A stretch of DNA of 64,000 nt from Enterococcus columbae (GCA_020742395.1 DYWZ01000059.1:51918-115917), one strand, 5' to 3'. Numbered from the stretch's first letter, positions 32,971 through 41,148 are shown. The notes: generated from the sequence alone by a model not told the origin. Numbers and translations: made by a program.

Positions 32971-33088
32971 AAAAAACAAAAATGTTAAAGATTTATGAGC
33001 AAAAAGTTCTATCATTCTTTTATTTTTAATTTTCATACATGATTGTCTAGAAATTGCTTTAACTTTGCGAATAATATCAAGCGAAAAC

Positions 33089-33490
33089 ATAGCTTTTGTT
33101 TATCAGCATCAATCGAGCTGCTATTCGGTAAATAAGCATCTATCCCAAAAAGTGTTGAAAATAAAGCACTTTTTGGTCTAGTTAGACTTATTTACTCATA
33201 GCAAACCGCTCGCTTGATAGCCTTTGTGTAATCAGCATGAGTCAAGCAGGTTTTCGGCAATAAGCCTTCAGTCGAAAAAGTGTTAAAAGCAGAGCACTTT
33301 TGTCGCCTGAATCGTCTTATTGCTCAAACCTAAGCACTTGCCTCATAGCTTTTGTTTAATCTGCATGTTTTTGCTAGACTTTCGGCAAATATGCCCCGCT
33401 GAGTCGAAATTTTTTAATTTGATTATTTCTTCTCAGTGGGTAAGCCCATATTTGCTCAAGTCTGTTCAAGCAAAAACATAGCTTTTGTTT
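33089..33490. repeat. Cluster B: three ~128-bp palindromic units, inverted relative to cluster A
   Basis: Boundary motif ATAGC(C/T)TTTGT recurs at about 33090, 33218, 33346 and 33479, giving periods of 128, 128 and 133. Unit 1 is the near-identical reverse complement of cluster A unit 2, and unit 2 that of cluster A unit 1. Unit 3 has the same frame but new arms (GCAAATATG/CATATTTGC) and core (CCCGCTGAG/CTCAGTGGG). A short stretch before 33089 (ATCAAGCGAAAACATAGC) looks like the tail of a fourth, decayed unit. The last unit ends five bases before the ilvE Shine-Dalgarno. Confidence 0.9.
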
Positions 33491-33504
33491 AAGGAGTGGT
33501 TTTG

Positions 33505-34518
33505 ATGAGTATTGATTGGAGTAAGCTTGGTTTTGAGTATATTAAGACCCCTTTTCGGTATCTGTCTTATTGGAAAGATGGCCAATGGGATGAAGGGACT
33601 TTAACAGAAGATAGTACTTTGCATATTAGTGAAGCTTCGGCAGCGTTACATTATGGCCAACAATGTTTTGAAGGCTTAAAGGCTTATCGTCGTAAAGATG
33701 GTAAGATTAATCTTTTCCGTGTGGATGAAAATGCCAAACGTCTTCAACGTAGCGCCCAACGACTTTTAATGCCTGCAGTTCCCGTTGAAAAATTTATCGA
33801 CGCAGTCAAACAAGTGGTTAAGGCAAATGCCGATTATGTACCACCTTATGGTACGGGGGCGACATTATATTTACGTCCACTTTTGATTGGTGTTGGTGAT
33901 AATATCGGAGTCAAACCAGCACCTGAGTATATCTTTACCGTTTTCTGTATGCCTGTCGGTCCATACTTCAAAGGTGGTCTAACCCCTACAAACTTCATCG
34001 TTTCAGACTATGATCGCGCTGCCCCTCAAGGAACCGGTGCAGCCAAGGTTGGTGGGAACTATGCGGCCAGTCTTTTACCAGGTCATCAGGCCCATGAGCA
34101 CCAATTTTCTGATTGCATTTATCTTGATCCTGAAACACACACTAAAATTGAGGAAGTCGGTTCAGCTAATTTCTTTGGTATTACTAAAGATAATCAATTT
34201 ATTACGCCTAAATCACCTTCTATTTTACCAAGTATCACTAAGTATTCTTTACTATACTTAGCCAAAGAGCGTCTAGGGTTAGAAGCTATTGAAGGCGATG
34301 TAAAAATTAACGAATTAGACCGCTTTGCTGAAGCTGGCGCATGTGGTACCGCAGCAGTTATTTCACCAATTGGCGGGATTCAATATAAAGATAACTTCCA
34401 TGTATTTTATAGCGAAACTGAAGTTGGCCCTGTAACTAAAGCTTTATATGAAGAATTAACAGGCATTCAATTTGGAGATAAACCAGCACCAGAAGGTTGG
34501 ATTTTTGAAGTAGAATAA
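33505..34518 (+). CDS. ilvE: Branched-chain amino acid aminotransferase
   Basis: A 337-residue PLP enzyme (fold type IV) that interconverts Leu, Ile, Val and their 2-oxoacids; it completes leucine synthesis begun by the leu operon in this window. The PLP lysine is in GTGAAKVGGNYA (about 182-193), with LHYGQQCFEGLKAY near residue 48 and the C-terminal GTAAVISPIG. ATG 33505 lies eight bases after AAGGAG; GTG 33496 is inside that site. Its leader holds repeat cluster B. A terminator follows. Confidence 0.95.
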   Translation: MSIDWSKLGFEYIKTPFRYLSYWKDGQWDEGTLTEDSTLHISEASAALHYGQQCFEGLKAYRRKDGKINLFRVDENAKRLQRSAQRLLMPAVPVEKFIDAVKQVVKANADYVPPYGTGATLYLRPLLIGVGDNIGVKPAPEYIFTVFCMPVGPYFKGGLTPTNFIVSDYDRAAPQGTGAAKVGGNYAASLLPGHQAHEHQFSDCIYLDPETHTKIEEVGSANFFGITKDNQFITPKSPSILPSITKYSLLYLAKERLGLEAIEGDVKINELDRFAEAGACGTAAVISPIGGIQYKDNFHVFYSETEVGPVTKALYEELTGIQFGDKPAPEGWIFEVE

Positions 34519-34531
34519 TTTAAAAAATTAG

Positions 34532-34569
34532 CAGAGAAAAGACTTTTTAAACCTTTTCTCTGTTTTTTT
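34532..34569 (+). terminator. Terminator of ilvE
   Basis: The ten-base stem CAGAGAAAAG / CTTTTCTCTG and seven T residues. Confidence 0.9.
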
Positions 34570-34679
34570 GTGAATTTCCTCATTCATTTATTGTTCAAGT
34601 CTTAAGTGGGTTGACAAATGTTGGAAAATCTAAGATAGTTATTATTGTACAAGTTTAGTCTGAGAAAGGCAGTGAAAAA

Positions 34680-35723
34680 TTGATTCGAATTAATATGTTC
34701 TCTTCTGCTGAAAAAGTGAAGGGACAAGGTGTGGCTAGCGCCTATCGTGAATTAGTAAACATGCTGGAAAAGCAATTTCCTGATGACTTTGCTATTTCTT
34801 ATAATAATTATCAAGCGGCTGATATTTCGCATTATCATACAATTGATCCGATTTTTTATCTATCTACTTTCTTTAGAAAAAAACGTGGGGTAATGGTGGG
34901 TTATGTCCATTTTCTACCCGAGACGCTAAATGGTAGTATCAAGCTATTTAAGCCGATTCAAGCTTTGGTGAACTGGTATGTCACATCCTTTTATAAACGA
35001 ATGGATCAATTAGTGGTAGTCAATCCAAGTTTTATCGAAGATTTAGTTCGTTGTGGATTAGATCGTGAGAAAATTAGTTACATTCCTAATTTTGTATCTA
35101 GTCAAACATTCTATCCACTCTCAATTGAACAAAAACACAAGTTAAGAGCTAAACATCACTTTACGCCTGATGATTTTATTGTATTAGGGATTGGACAAAT
35201 TCAAGAGCGCAAAGGAATCGATGACTTTGTCAAGCTTGCTGAGGAAAATCCTCATCTTCACTTTATTTGGGTGGGTGGTTTTTCATTTGGTAAAATTACG
35301 GACGGCTATGACAAGTATAAAAAAATTGTCCAAAATCCACCAAAGAATCTCACCTTTACAGGGATTATTGACCGACAAAAAATCAATGAATACTATAATC
35401 TAGCAAATGTATTTTTACTACCTTCATTTAACGAATTATTTCCAATGAGCATTCTGGAAAGCTTTAATTGTCATATACCAGTGATGCTTAGGAAATTATC
35501 ATTATATGATGCGGTAATTAAGGATAAGTATATTGAGGCGAATGATGTTACGACCATGTCGAAAAAATTAAATGATTTTTATCAACAACCAAGCTTATTA
35601 GCCTCCTATATCCAAAAATCACAAGAGGCGGCACACTATTATTCTCAAGAACACGTTGCCTCGCTTTGGTATCATTATTATACCCAACTACTTTCAACAC
35701 AAACACTGAATACAAACGAATAA
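34680..35723 (+). CDS. Glycosyltransferase family 4 protein (glycolipid synthesis type)
   Basis: A 347-residue GT-B-fold enzyme. The N-terminal domain begins IRINMFSSAEKVKGQGVASAY, a start shared by Gram-positive glycosyltransferases that extend diacylglycerol glycolipids (LafA/LafB and Bgs relatives). The C-terminal GT4 domain has GIGQIQERKGIDDFVKLA (about 173), FTGIIDRQKI, and the catalytic-type LPSFNELFPMSILESF (E-x7-E). The likely role is glycolipid or lipoteichoic-acid anchor synthesis at the membrane face, but the acceptor is not provable. The start is TTG 34680, kept because the RINMF residues are conserved; ATG 34695 is the alternative. It is monocistronic. Confidence 0.8.
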   Translation: MIRINMFSSAEKVKGQGVASAYRELVNMLEKQFPDDFAISYNNYQAADISHYHTIDPIFYLSTFFRKKRGVMVGYVHFLPETLNGSIKLFKPIQALVNWYVTSFYKRMDQLVVVNPSFIEDLVRCGLDREKISYIPNFVSSQTFYPLSIEQKHKLRAKHHFTPDDFIVLGIGQIQERKGIDDFVKLAEENPHLHFIWVGGFSFGKITDGYDKYKKIVQNPPKNLTFTGIIDRQKINEYYNLANVFLLPSFNELFPMSILESFNCHIPVMLRKLSLYDAVIKDKYIEANDVTTMSKKLNDFYQQPSLLASYIQKSQEAAHYYSQEHVASLWYHYYTQLLSTQTLNTNE

Positions 35724-35757
35724 TCAGGCAGTGACTACAATCGCTGCCTGATTTTTT
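35722..35757 (+). terminator. Terminator of the glycosyltransferase gene
   Basis: The stem AATCAGGCAG / CTGCCTGATT followed by TTTTT. Confidence 0.92.
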
Positions 35758-35845
35758 GTATAAAAAAATTAGTTAATAATTATTCTGTCGATTTTTTGAC
35801 AAATATATATAAGTTTAGAACAAATAATCTCTATTATCTAGCTAT

Positions 35846-36003
35846 TTAGGCCATCGATAACCCTTTTTTATAAGTTTCCTTCGCTTCTTTTAGTGATAAT
35901 TTAGTTCACCATCGATCATGATTATTTCTTGAGTAGTTTTTATTATTATATTCTCCGTATCATTGTATTCATCACAGTAATTAGTAAATTCAAAATTCAT
36001 CAT
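35846..36003 (-). pseudogene. Frameshifted small ORF in the relic region after rplL
   Basis: A frame from ATG 36003 reads MMNFEFTNYCDEYND and continues to ...MIDGELN, then hits a stop. Shifting one base at that point continues sensibly as SLKEAKETYKKGLSMA and a stop (35846). Restoring one T would give a 52-residue acidic protein. I do not recognise it. It lies in a 970-base gene-poor stretch (35724-36694) with two tRNA-like sequences, and may be a remnant of an integrated element. Coding evidence is only from composition and the clean frame repair. Confidence 0.35.
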
Positions 36004-36166
36004 CTCTTTATTCTATCATGATTCAAACTGCTACTTTTAAGTATATTCTATCTAAGAATATTCCACTAGATATTTTCCTCAATTGACCAGTCGTTTAGGG
36101 GATTTTAACTATTCACATTTGCACCAATAATTTATTTTTTCTTAACTAATTTTAATTCATAAAAAA

Positions 36167-36191
36167 AAGAGTCTAGCCTAGCTAGACTCAA
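36167..36191 (-). terminator. Terminator after the tRNA-like pair
   Basis: A perfect nine-base stem GAGTCTAGC / GCTAGACTC with a three-base loop and eight T residues on the minus strand, directly after the tRNA-like sequences. It indicates these are, or were, a transcription unit. Confidence 0.88.
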
Positions 36192-36266
36192 TAGACATAA
36201 TGGCCCGGATTCGAACCGGAATCTCCTCCATCAAGGCGTAATCCCTATATACTACCCCTTATGTCT
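36192..36266 (-). tRNA. tRNA-like element B (degenerate, probably a pseudo-tRNA)
   Basis: It folds with an 11-base terminal helix (AGACATAAGGG against CCATTATGTCT, one mismatch), a D-like arm GTAGT/ATTAC, and an excellent T arm TCCGG-TTCGAAT-CCGGG. The anticodon stem is poor (CCT/AGG around TGATGG), so no anticodon can be assigned. The terminal helix is longer than the usual seven pairs. It is followed immediately by a strong terminator. It is either a decayed tRNA from a mobile element or a non-canonical tRNA-like RNA. Confidence 0.5.
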
Positions 36267-36267
36267 A

Positions 36268-36345
36268 TGGATAGTTGGACGGAGTTGCACCGTCATCTTA
36301 CTATATGAAATAGTACGTCTTCCTTTTTGAACTACTGCCCTATCC
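36268..36345 (-). tRNA. tRNA-like element A (degenerate, probably a pseudo-tRNA)
   Basis: One base upstream of element B. The acceptor is GGATAG/CTATCC with discriminator A. The anticodon arm is a perfect TACTA-TTTCATA-TAGTA, giving a formal UCA (UGA-reading) anticodon, and the T arm is perfect GACGG-TGCAACT-CCGTC with an unusual loop. The D arm is weak (GTTC/AGAC) and two extra bases separate T stem and acceptor. The mix of strong and broken helices suggests a decaying phage- or ICE-type tRNA pair. The UCA reading should not be taken as functional. Confidence 0.5.
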
Positions 36346-36639
36346 GCTTTGATTATTTCATATCCAATATATCTTTACAACTATTTATATTTCTTTCATC
36401 GATAGATTTGCATTACACTGTTCGTTCTGCAAATCACCTTTACAGAAAAATAGGAAAATAATCGATAAGTTTTCTTAATATGTTATGTTTTGAACACTAA
36501 TTTTGAAAAGTCGTAGTCAATCCGTAGTCAAAAGGCATAAAAAGTAAAAACAGGAGAGAAAGTCATCGAAAAAATAACTTCCTCTCCCATCGCCTTAATT
36601 GCCAACAACACTAGTTGACAAAGAGCTATTTTTTTGTAT

Positions 36640-36677
36640 AAAAAAACTCTGAAACTTCAAATGAAATTTCAGAGTTT
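36640..36677 (-). terminator. Terminator of rplJL operon
   Basis: The 11-base stem AAACTCTGAAA / TTTCAGAGTTT with a 12-base loop and T run on the minus strand, 18 bases past the rplL stop. Confidence 0.9.
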
Positions 36678-36694
36678 AAAGAGACTAATGTTAA

Positions 36695-37063
36695 TTATTT
36701 AACAGTTACAGTAGCTCCAGCTTCTTCTAAAGCAGCTTTCAATGCTTCAGCTTCTTCTTTAGATACGCCTTCTTTAACTGGTGCAGGAGCGCCATCTACA
36801 ACAGCTTTAGCTTCTTTCAAGCCTAAGCCAGTAGCTTCACGAACTGCTTTGATAACTTTAACTTTTTGGTCGCCAGCAGCTGTTAATTCAACAGTGAATT
36901 CTGTTTGTTCTTCAGCAGCAGCTGCACCACCAGCAGCAGCAACAGCTACAGGAGCTGCAGCAGTTACGCCAAATTCTTCTTCGATAGCTTTAACTAAGTC
37001 GTTTAATTCTAAGATTGTTGCGCCTTTTAGCTCTTCAACAATGTTTTCAATGTTTAATGCCAT
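36695..37063 (-). CDS. rplL: 50S ribosomal protein L7/L12
   Basis: A 122-residue stalk protein with the N-terminal dimerisation helices ([26 protein letters not shown]), an Ala-rich hinge (about 36-52) and a globular C-terminal domain that recruits translation factors ([20 protein letters not shown]). It is the second gene after rplJ, 80 bases downstream. In streptococci the 3' end of rplL is a known integration site for ICEs; the relic DNA downstream may reflect that. Confidence 0.98.
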   Translation of the reverse strand: MALNIENIVEELKGATILELNDLVKAIEEEFGVTAAAPVAVAAAGGAAAAEEQTEFTVELTAAGDQKVKVIKAVREATGLGLKEAKAVVDGAPAPVKEGVSKEEAEALKAALEEAGATVTVK

Positions 37064-37143
37064 TTTGATTTTCCTCCAATTATTTAAATTAAAATCTTTA
37101 TATTGTGTTGTATTGGTTCAATTTAAAATTGATTATGCAGCAA

Positions 37144-37644
37144 TTAAGCCACTTCTTCGTTCTTTTCTGCCACAGCTTTGACAGCGTATGCCACGTTGCG
37201 AACTGGAGCTTGAAGAACTGAAAGTAACATAGAAAGTAATCCTTCGCGGTTTGGAAGTTTTGCCAAAGCTTGAACTTCTTCCAAAGTAGCAACACTACCT
37301 TCGATGATACCACCTTTGATTTCTAATGCTTTTGCTTCTTTAGCAAATTCATCCATAATCTTAGCTGGTGCTACCACGTCTTCGTTACTGAAAGCTACAG
37401 CTGTAGGACCTGTGAATACTTCATCAAGACCTTCTAAACCAGCAGCTTTTGCAGCGCGAGAAAGGATAGAATTTTTGATAACTTTCATTTCTACGTTTGC
37501 TTCACGTAATTGTTTACGTAAACGAGTTACTTCATCTACTGTCAATCCACGGTAGTCTACGATAACTACAGATGCAGCAGCTTTGAATTTTTCACTTACT
37601 TCTTCAACTAAAGCAGCTTTTTTAGCGATTGTTGCTTCACTCAT
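37144..37644 (-). CDS. rplJ: 50S ribosomal protein L10
   Basis: A 166-residue protein that anchors L7/L12 dimers to the stalk base. The typical N-terminus is [19 protein letters not shown], and [20 protein letters not shown] is the conserved rRNA-binding segment. ATG 37644 has AGGAGGTGAATTTATA upstream; the longer frame overlaps the L10 leader and is not used. Expression is controlled by the L10 leader RNA. Confidence 0.97.
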   Translation of the reverse strand: MSEATIAKKAALVEEVSEKFKAAASVVIVDYRGLTVDEVTRLRKQLREANVEMKVIKNSILSRAAKAAGLEGLDEVFTGPTAVAFSNEDVVAPAKIMDEFAKEAKALEIKGGIIEGSVATLEEVQALAKLPNREGLLSMLLSVLQAPVRNVAYAVKAVAEKNEEVA

Positions 37645-37664
37645 TATAAATTCACCTCCTGATT

Positions 37665-37800
37665 TTGATGGAAGAGCTTCTCTATACGAAAAAACTCTAT
37701 GCCACCGCAGACATAGAGGGACCATTGATTTTCTCAATAAATGTCCTCGGTAGGATTTACGAGTTACCTCACCTACTGTCTTCGGTACAGTTAATTATTA
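37665..37800 (-). promoter_or_regulatory. L10 leader RNA (ribosomal protein L10-L7/L12 autoregulation)
   Basis: The minus-strand 5' UTR of rplJ contains the conserved pair CCGAAGACAGTAGGTG and ATCCTACCGAGG, typical of the L10 leader. The hairpin CTCTATG/CATAGAG follows, with six U residues (37689-37718). Excess L10(L12)4 binds the leader and lowers rplJL expression; the U-tract hairpin suggests transcription attenuation. Confidence 0.9.
37689..37718 (-). terminator. Attenuator hairpin in the L10 leader
   Basis: The seven-base stem CTCTATG / CATAGAG plus TTTTTT on the minus strand, 45 bases upstream of the rplJ start codon. Confidence 0.7.
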
Positions 37801-37809
37801 ACCTTGTTC

Positions 37810-37839
37810 ACCTTACCATAGATAAGGTGAACAAGTCAA
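37810..37839 (-). promoter_or_regulatory. Promoter of rplJL overlapping an inverted repeat
   Basis: Minus strand TTGACT (37834-37839), 18 bases, TAAGGT (37810-37815) preceded by TGG (extended -10). The promoter is embedded in the 12-base inverted repeat TTGTTCACCTTA / TAAGGTGAACAA (37804-37832), which may be the rplA end hairpin or an operator. Confidence 0.55.
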
Positions 37840-37857
37840 CACTTTTTTTCTAAAAAA

Positions 37858-38547
37858 TTAGAAAGTTGTTTGGTCAACGTGGATTCCAGGACCAAATGTT
37901 GTTGTAATTGTAATGTTCTTCATGTATTGACCTTTAGCAGCAGATGGTTTTGCTTTTACTAAAACGTCATGGATTGTCTTGAAGTTTTCAACTAATTTTT
38001 CGTTGTCAAATGATACTTTACCGATTGGCACGTGAATGTTACCGTTACGGTCTACACGGTAAGTTACTTTACCAGCTTTTACTTCGTTAACTGCTTTAGT
38101 AACGTCCATTGTAACAGTACCTGTTTTAGGGTTTGGCATTAAGCCTTTAGGACCTAAAACGCGACCTAATTTACCAACTTCAGCCATCATATCAGGGGTA
38201 GCTACAACTACGTCAAAGTCGAACCAACCACCTTGAATTTTTTGTACTAAATCTGCTTCACCAACATAGTCAGCACCAGCAGCTTCAGCTTCTTTAGCTT
38301 TTTCGCCACGCGCAAATACTAAGACTGATTGTGTTTTACCAGTACCATTTGGTAATACAACTGCACCACGAATTTGTTGGTCAGCTTTCTTAGGATCTAC
38401 GTTTAAACGGTAAGCAACTTCAACAGTTGCGTCGAATTTTGCAATGTTTGTTTCTTTTGCTAAAGCTACAGCTTCTTCAACAGAGTATAATTTCGCAGCT
38501 TCAACTTTTTTCAATGCTTCTTGCATTTTTTTGCTTTTTTTAGCCAT
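37858..38547 (-). CDS. rplA: 50S ribosomal protein L1
   Basis: A 229-residue protein of the L1 stalk, involved in E-site tRNA release and autoregulation of the L11 operon. [15 protein letters not shown] at the start, the central [18 protein letters not shown] signature (about 125-142) and the C-terminal [13 protein letters not shown] are typical. It follows rplK by 100 bases; the spacer holds a hairpin similar to one upstream of rplK. Confidence 0.98.
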   Translation of the reverse strand: MAKKSKKMQEALKKVEAAKLYSVEEAVALAKETNIAKFDATVEVAYRLNVDPKKADQQIRGAVVLPNGTGKTQSVLVFARGEKAKEAEAAGADYVGEADLVQKIQGGWFDFDVVVATPDMMAEVGKLGRVLGPKGLMPNPKTGTVTMDVTKAVNEVKAGKVTYRVDRNGNIHVPIGKVSFDNEKLVENFKTIHDVLVKAKPSAAKGQYMKNITITTTFGPGIHVDQTTF

Positions 38548-38560
38548 TAGTTTTCCTCCT

Positions 38561-38593
38561 TGATGTGGTTATAACGGTAGAACCTCCCACGTG
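38561..38593 (-). promoter_or_regulatory. Conserved hairpin leader before rplA
   Basis: The minus-strand sequence CGTGGGAGGTTCTACC then AACCACATCA folds with GTGG/CCAC and GGT/ACC. It closely resembles the element upstream of rplK (39094-39132) in CGTGGGAG and AACCACATCA. L1 is known to bind a 23S-like hairpin in the L11-L1 mRNA; this is a candidate, inferred from position. Confidence 0.45.
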
Positions 38594-38648
38594 TTTTATA
38601 TTTTTCAATATAAAGCCAACTGAGAAGCTACTCTTGGGGTTATAGAAA

Positions 38649-39071
38649 TTATTCTACAGTGATACCCATGCTTCGTGCAGTTCCTTCAACCATGCGCATT
38701 GCAGCTTCAACAGATGCAGCGTTTAGGTCTTCCATTTTCAACTCAGCGATTTCTCTTACTTGATCGCTAGTAACTTTGGCAACTTTAGTTTTGTTAGGCA
38801 CACCTGAGCCTTTTTCAATTTTAGCAGCTTTCTTTAATAATACTGCAGCTGGTGGTGTTTTTGTAACGAATGTGAATGAACGGTCTTCGTATACAGAAAT
38901 CACAACCGGAATAATTAAACCTGCTTGATCAGCGGTACGAGCATTGAATTCTTTAGTGAATCCCATGATGTTAACCCCTGCTTGACCTAATGCAGGACCT
39001 ACTGGTGGAGCTGGTGTTGCTTTACCTGCAGGAATTTGCAATTTAACGATTTTTTCTACTTTCTTTGCCAC
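38649..39071 (-). CDS. rplK: 50S ribosomal protein L11
   Basis: A 140-residue GTPase-centre protein. The N-terminal domain has [20 protein letters not shown] and [15 protein letters not shown]. The C-terminal rRNA-binding domain carries [12 protein letters not shown] and [14 protein letters not shown]. Length is normal. It is the first gene of rplK-rplA. nusG, usually its close upstream neighbour, is 6 kb away here. Confidence 0.98.
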   Translation of the reverse strand: MAKKVEKIVKLQIPAGKATPAPPVGPALGQAGVNIMGFTKEFNARTADQAGLIIPVVISVYEDRSFTFVTKTPPAAVLLKKAAKIEKGSGVPNKTKVAKVTSDQVREIAELKMEDLNAASVEAAMRMVEGTARSMGITVE

Positions 39072-39093
39072 GCGACATACCTCCTTGAGTCCG

Positions 39094-39132
39094 TGATGTG
39101 GTTAATTGGAGCTCAAAATTTCTCCTCCCACG
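39094..39132 (-). promoter_or_regulatory. Conserved hairpin leader before rplK
   Basis: Minus-strand CGTGGGAGGAG...CTCC...AACCACATCACG forms an outer CGTG/CACG and an inner GGAG/CTCC helix 25 bases before the rplK start. It is the partner of the similar element before rplA. It is a candidate L1 translational operator by analogy, not proven here. Confidence 0.45.
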
Positions 39133-39210
39133 TAATGTGCATAATTTTATACACACTAGGACATTATAATGAATAATCGAATACTTTTCAAGTATATTTT
39201 CAACTTTTTT

Positions 39211-40104
39211 TCATTTTCTTTTTGACCACAAAATTTCAGCAACTGCTTGATCCACTTTGCTATTAGCATGTAAAGCAGAATGTTGTGCTCGTATTCCGGT
39301 AAAAATTTTAGTTTGAACTTGATTACCATGGTTAATTAATAGACTATTTACCGCTAAGGCTGAGCTTAGAGGTACGGTACCATCATCTAATTCATCAGCT
39401 GATAATTTTCCTGCAAATAATGTTACTTGAATATCACTAGGAAATTGTGCGATTGAATTAGCAAAATCTTGATAGCGAGCAGATTCAATAGCTGGTCCAT
39501 TTTGCAATAATTCAGCTTGATTTTGTTGGGTAAAACTATCTATAAATTCATTAAATGGTGCTGCGATTGCAATAAATTTATTGACATGCGCAACTTCACT
39601 TTGATTAGCATAAGTAAATAAATAGCGAAAAAGACTAACCCCGCCCATCGAATGACCGACAACATTTACTTCGCTAATTTGATATTGAGTCTTTAGATAA
39701 CTTAATACTCCTTCAATCCAAGCGGCTTGATTCCATTCATTATTTTTATTATCTTCAAATAATACATTAATTAAAATTGGCTTATTGCTTGTTTGAAAAT
39801 GACCTTTTTCTTGGATTTGTCCATCAGCTTGTACCATTAAATCAAGTGTATGGATGGCTTGATAATGATTGCTGAGTCGCTGAATCATTCCTCCCATTGA
39901 AAAACTTGTCCCACCATAACCATGAAAAAATAGCGTGACTGGATAATTGTTTGTGACTGGTTTATTCTTGGAATGATCTACCTCTGTTACCGTCTTTTTA
40001 GGTGTAGTAGATCCTTGCGTAGGCATGCGATAAATTAAAAACATGGTAATTGTTGCAACAGCTACCAGTAGTAACCCCAACAAACGATATAGATTTCTTT
40101 TCAT
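39211..40104 (-). CDS. DUF915 family alpha/beta hydrolase
   Basis: A 297-residue protein with an N-terminal signal/anchor helix (about 7-25), so probably extracellular and membrane-attached. An alpha/beta hydrolase follows with FHGYGGTSFSMG (oxyanion region, about 60), the nucleophile elbow GHSMGG (about 147-152) and a late Asp/His (DDGTVPLSSA, and HSALHANSKV) to complete the triad. DUF915 proteins are common in lactic acid bacteria; the substrate is unknown (lipid or ester). It is monocistronic. Confidence 0.87.
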   Translation of the reverse strand: MKRNLYRLLGLLLVAVATITMFLIYRMPTQGSTTPKKTVTEVDHSKNKPVTNNYPVTLFFHGYGGTSFSMGGMIQRLSNHYQAIHTLDLMVQADGQIQEKGHFQTSNKPILINVLFEDNKNNEWNQAAWIEGVLSYLKTQYQISEVNVVGHSMGGVSLFRYLFTYANQSEVAHVNKFIAIAAPFNEFIDSFTQQNQAELLQNGPAIESARYQDFANSIAQFPSDIQVTLFAGKLSADELDDGTVPLSSALAVNSLLINHGNQVQTKIFTGIRAQHSALHANSKVDQAVAEILWSKRK

Positions 40105-40297
40105 TGATTCATTTCCTTTTTAGAGATATATTTACCCCAAAGTATAAGCTAGCTTGGTTAATTTGCAAGAATCTCAAAGAAAAATTATAATACAGAACCG
40201 ATTCCACAAACAGACTAATTTTCCTCATGCTTTACTTCTTTTTTATTTTAATTTCATAGGTAAAACAGCTAGATTTTCAAATTATAGCTTATTTTGC

Positions 40298-40311
40298 TTA
40301 AAACGTTTCAA
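40298..40311. promoter_or_regulatory. Relic LacI/RbsR-type operator
   Basis: TTAAAACGTTTCAA resembles the AAAACGTTTT palindromes upstream of rbsK. It lies downstream of the truncated LacI gene, where a regulated operon start would be expected in the intact arrangement, so it is probably a remnant. Confidence 0.4.
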
Positions 40312-40355
40312 TTATCAGACGCAATAACCTACTAAACTAATCCATTGGTTTTGGT

Positions 40356-40943
40356 TTATTTTAAAGGAATGGTTGAATCTCGTTTAACTAACGTCACCGG
40401 TAAAGTATATTGTTGAAACGGTTGATTTGGTTGGATTATTCGTTCAAGTAATAATTCGGCACTTTTTTTACCTAATTCAAAAGTCGGTTGAGCAATTGAA
40501 GTTAAACTAGGAACTACTAACTCGTTTAGCTCGCTATCATCATAACCAATAATACTATAATCATCTGGAATGGTTTTACCCAGTTTTTTCAAGCCTTGAT
40601 ATAGCCCAAAAGCCTGTTCATCATTGGTTGCAAAAATTGCTGTAACATCGCTCTTTACAATTTCTTCACTTGCTTTTTTACCACCTTCTTTGGTTAAGGG
40701 AGCATCAATGATTAAGCAATCTGAATAAATCGACTGTATCCCAGCTAGCCGTTCTTGAATATTTTCCGGTGCATCCTTTGGAATAATCACCACAACTTTT
40801 TCATGTCCGAAATCAGCTAAATGTTTACCCGCTAAAACGCCACCTTCAAAATCGGCTATTTCAAGCGCATCACTCATGCCCGTATTTTTCTTTTGATCTA
40901 AGACTATAAATGGTAATTTTTTAGCGATTAAACTATCTTTTTT
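40356..40943 (-). pseudogene. Truncated LacI-family regulator (N-terminus missing)
   Basis: The frame covers the C-terminal two thirds of a LacI/GalR regulator. It starts at DSLIAKKLPFIVLDQKK after an in-frame TAA and runs through LAGKHLADFGHEKVVVI, FATNDEQAFGLY and IIGYDDSELNELVVPSLT to ...VKRDSTIPLK. The helix-turn-helix and first part of the periplasmic-binding-like domain are absent, and the upstream DNA is AT-rich noncoding. It aligns closely with the intact RbsR at 43497-44486 (same order of motifs and similar ending KRHSTAHLK), so it is a degraded paralogue. An internal ATG at 40877 could still give a fragment without DNA binding. Confidence 0.8.
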
Positions 40944-41111
40944 TTATATAAACACCTTTTATCAGCTATATAATTATACAAACTTCCCTAAAATAAAATA
41001 ACTTATATCATTAAATATTCATTGTTCTTAAATCAGTCTTTATAACATTAATAGCTAATTTTAAAATAAAAGGTATCAACATTATAATCGGGCATTTTCT
41101 AAAATTTTTAA

Positions 41112-41140
41112 CAAAAAAGAAGCCAAGAAAACTTGACTTC
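41112..41140 (-). terminator. Terminator of the rbs operon
   Basis: The stem GAAGTCAAG / CTTGGCTTC followed by TTTTTTGTT on the minus strand, after rbsU. Confidence 0.88.
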
Positions 41141-41148
41141 TCAAACAT

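Noticed and set aside
36268..36345. Functional UGA-suppressor or selenocysteine tRNA
   Set aside because: The anticodon loop formally gives UCA, but position 37 is a pyrimidine, the D arm is broken and extra bases lie before the acceptor. There are no sel genes.
36500..36694. Integrated ICE or prophage at rplL
   Set aside because: The site is a known hotspot elsewhere, yet no integrase, relaxase or structural gene is found; only relic sequence remains.
40356..40877. Intact short regulator of 173 residues
   Set aside because: The frame continues upstream of its first ATG with LacI-like sequence until a stop, and the DNA-binding domain is missing, so it is a truncated gene.
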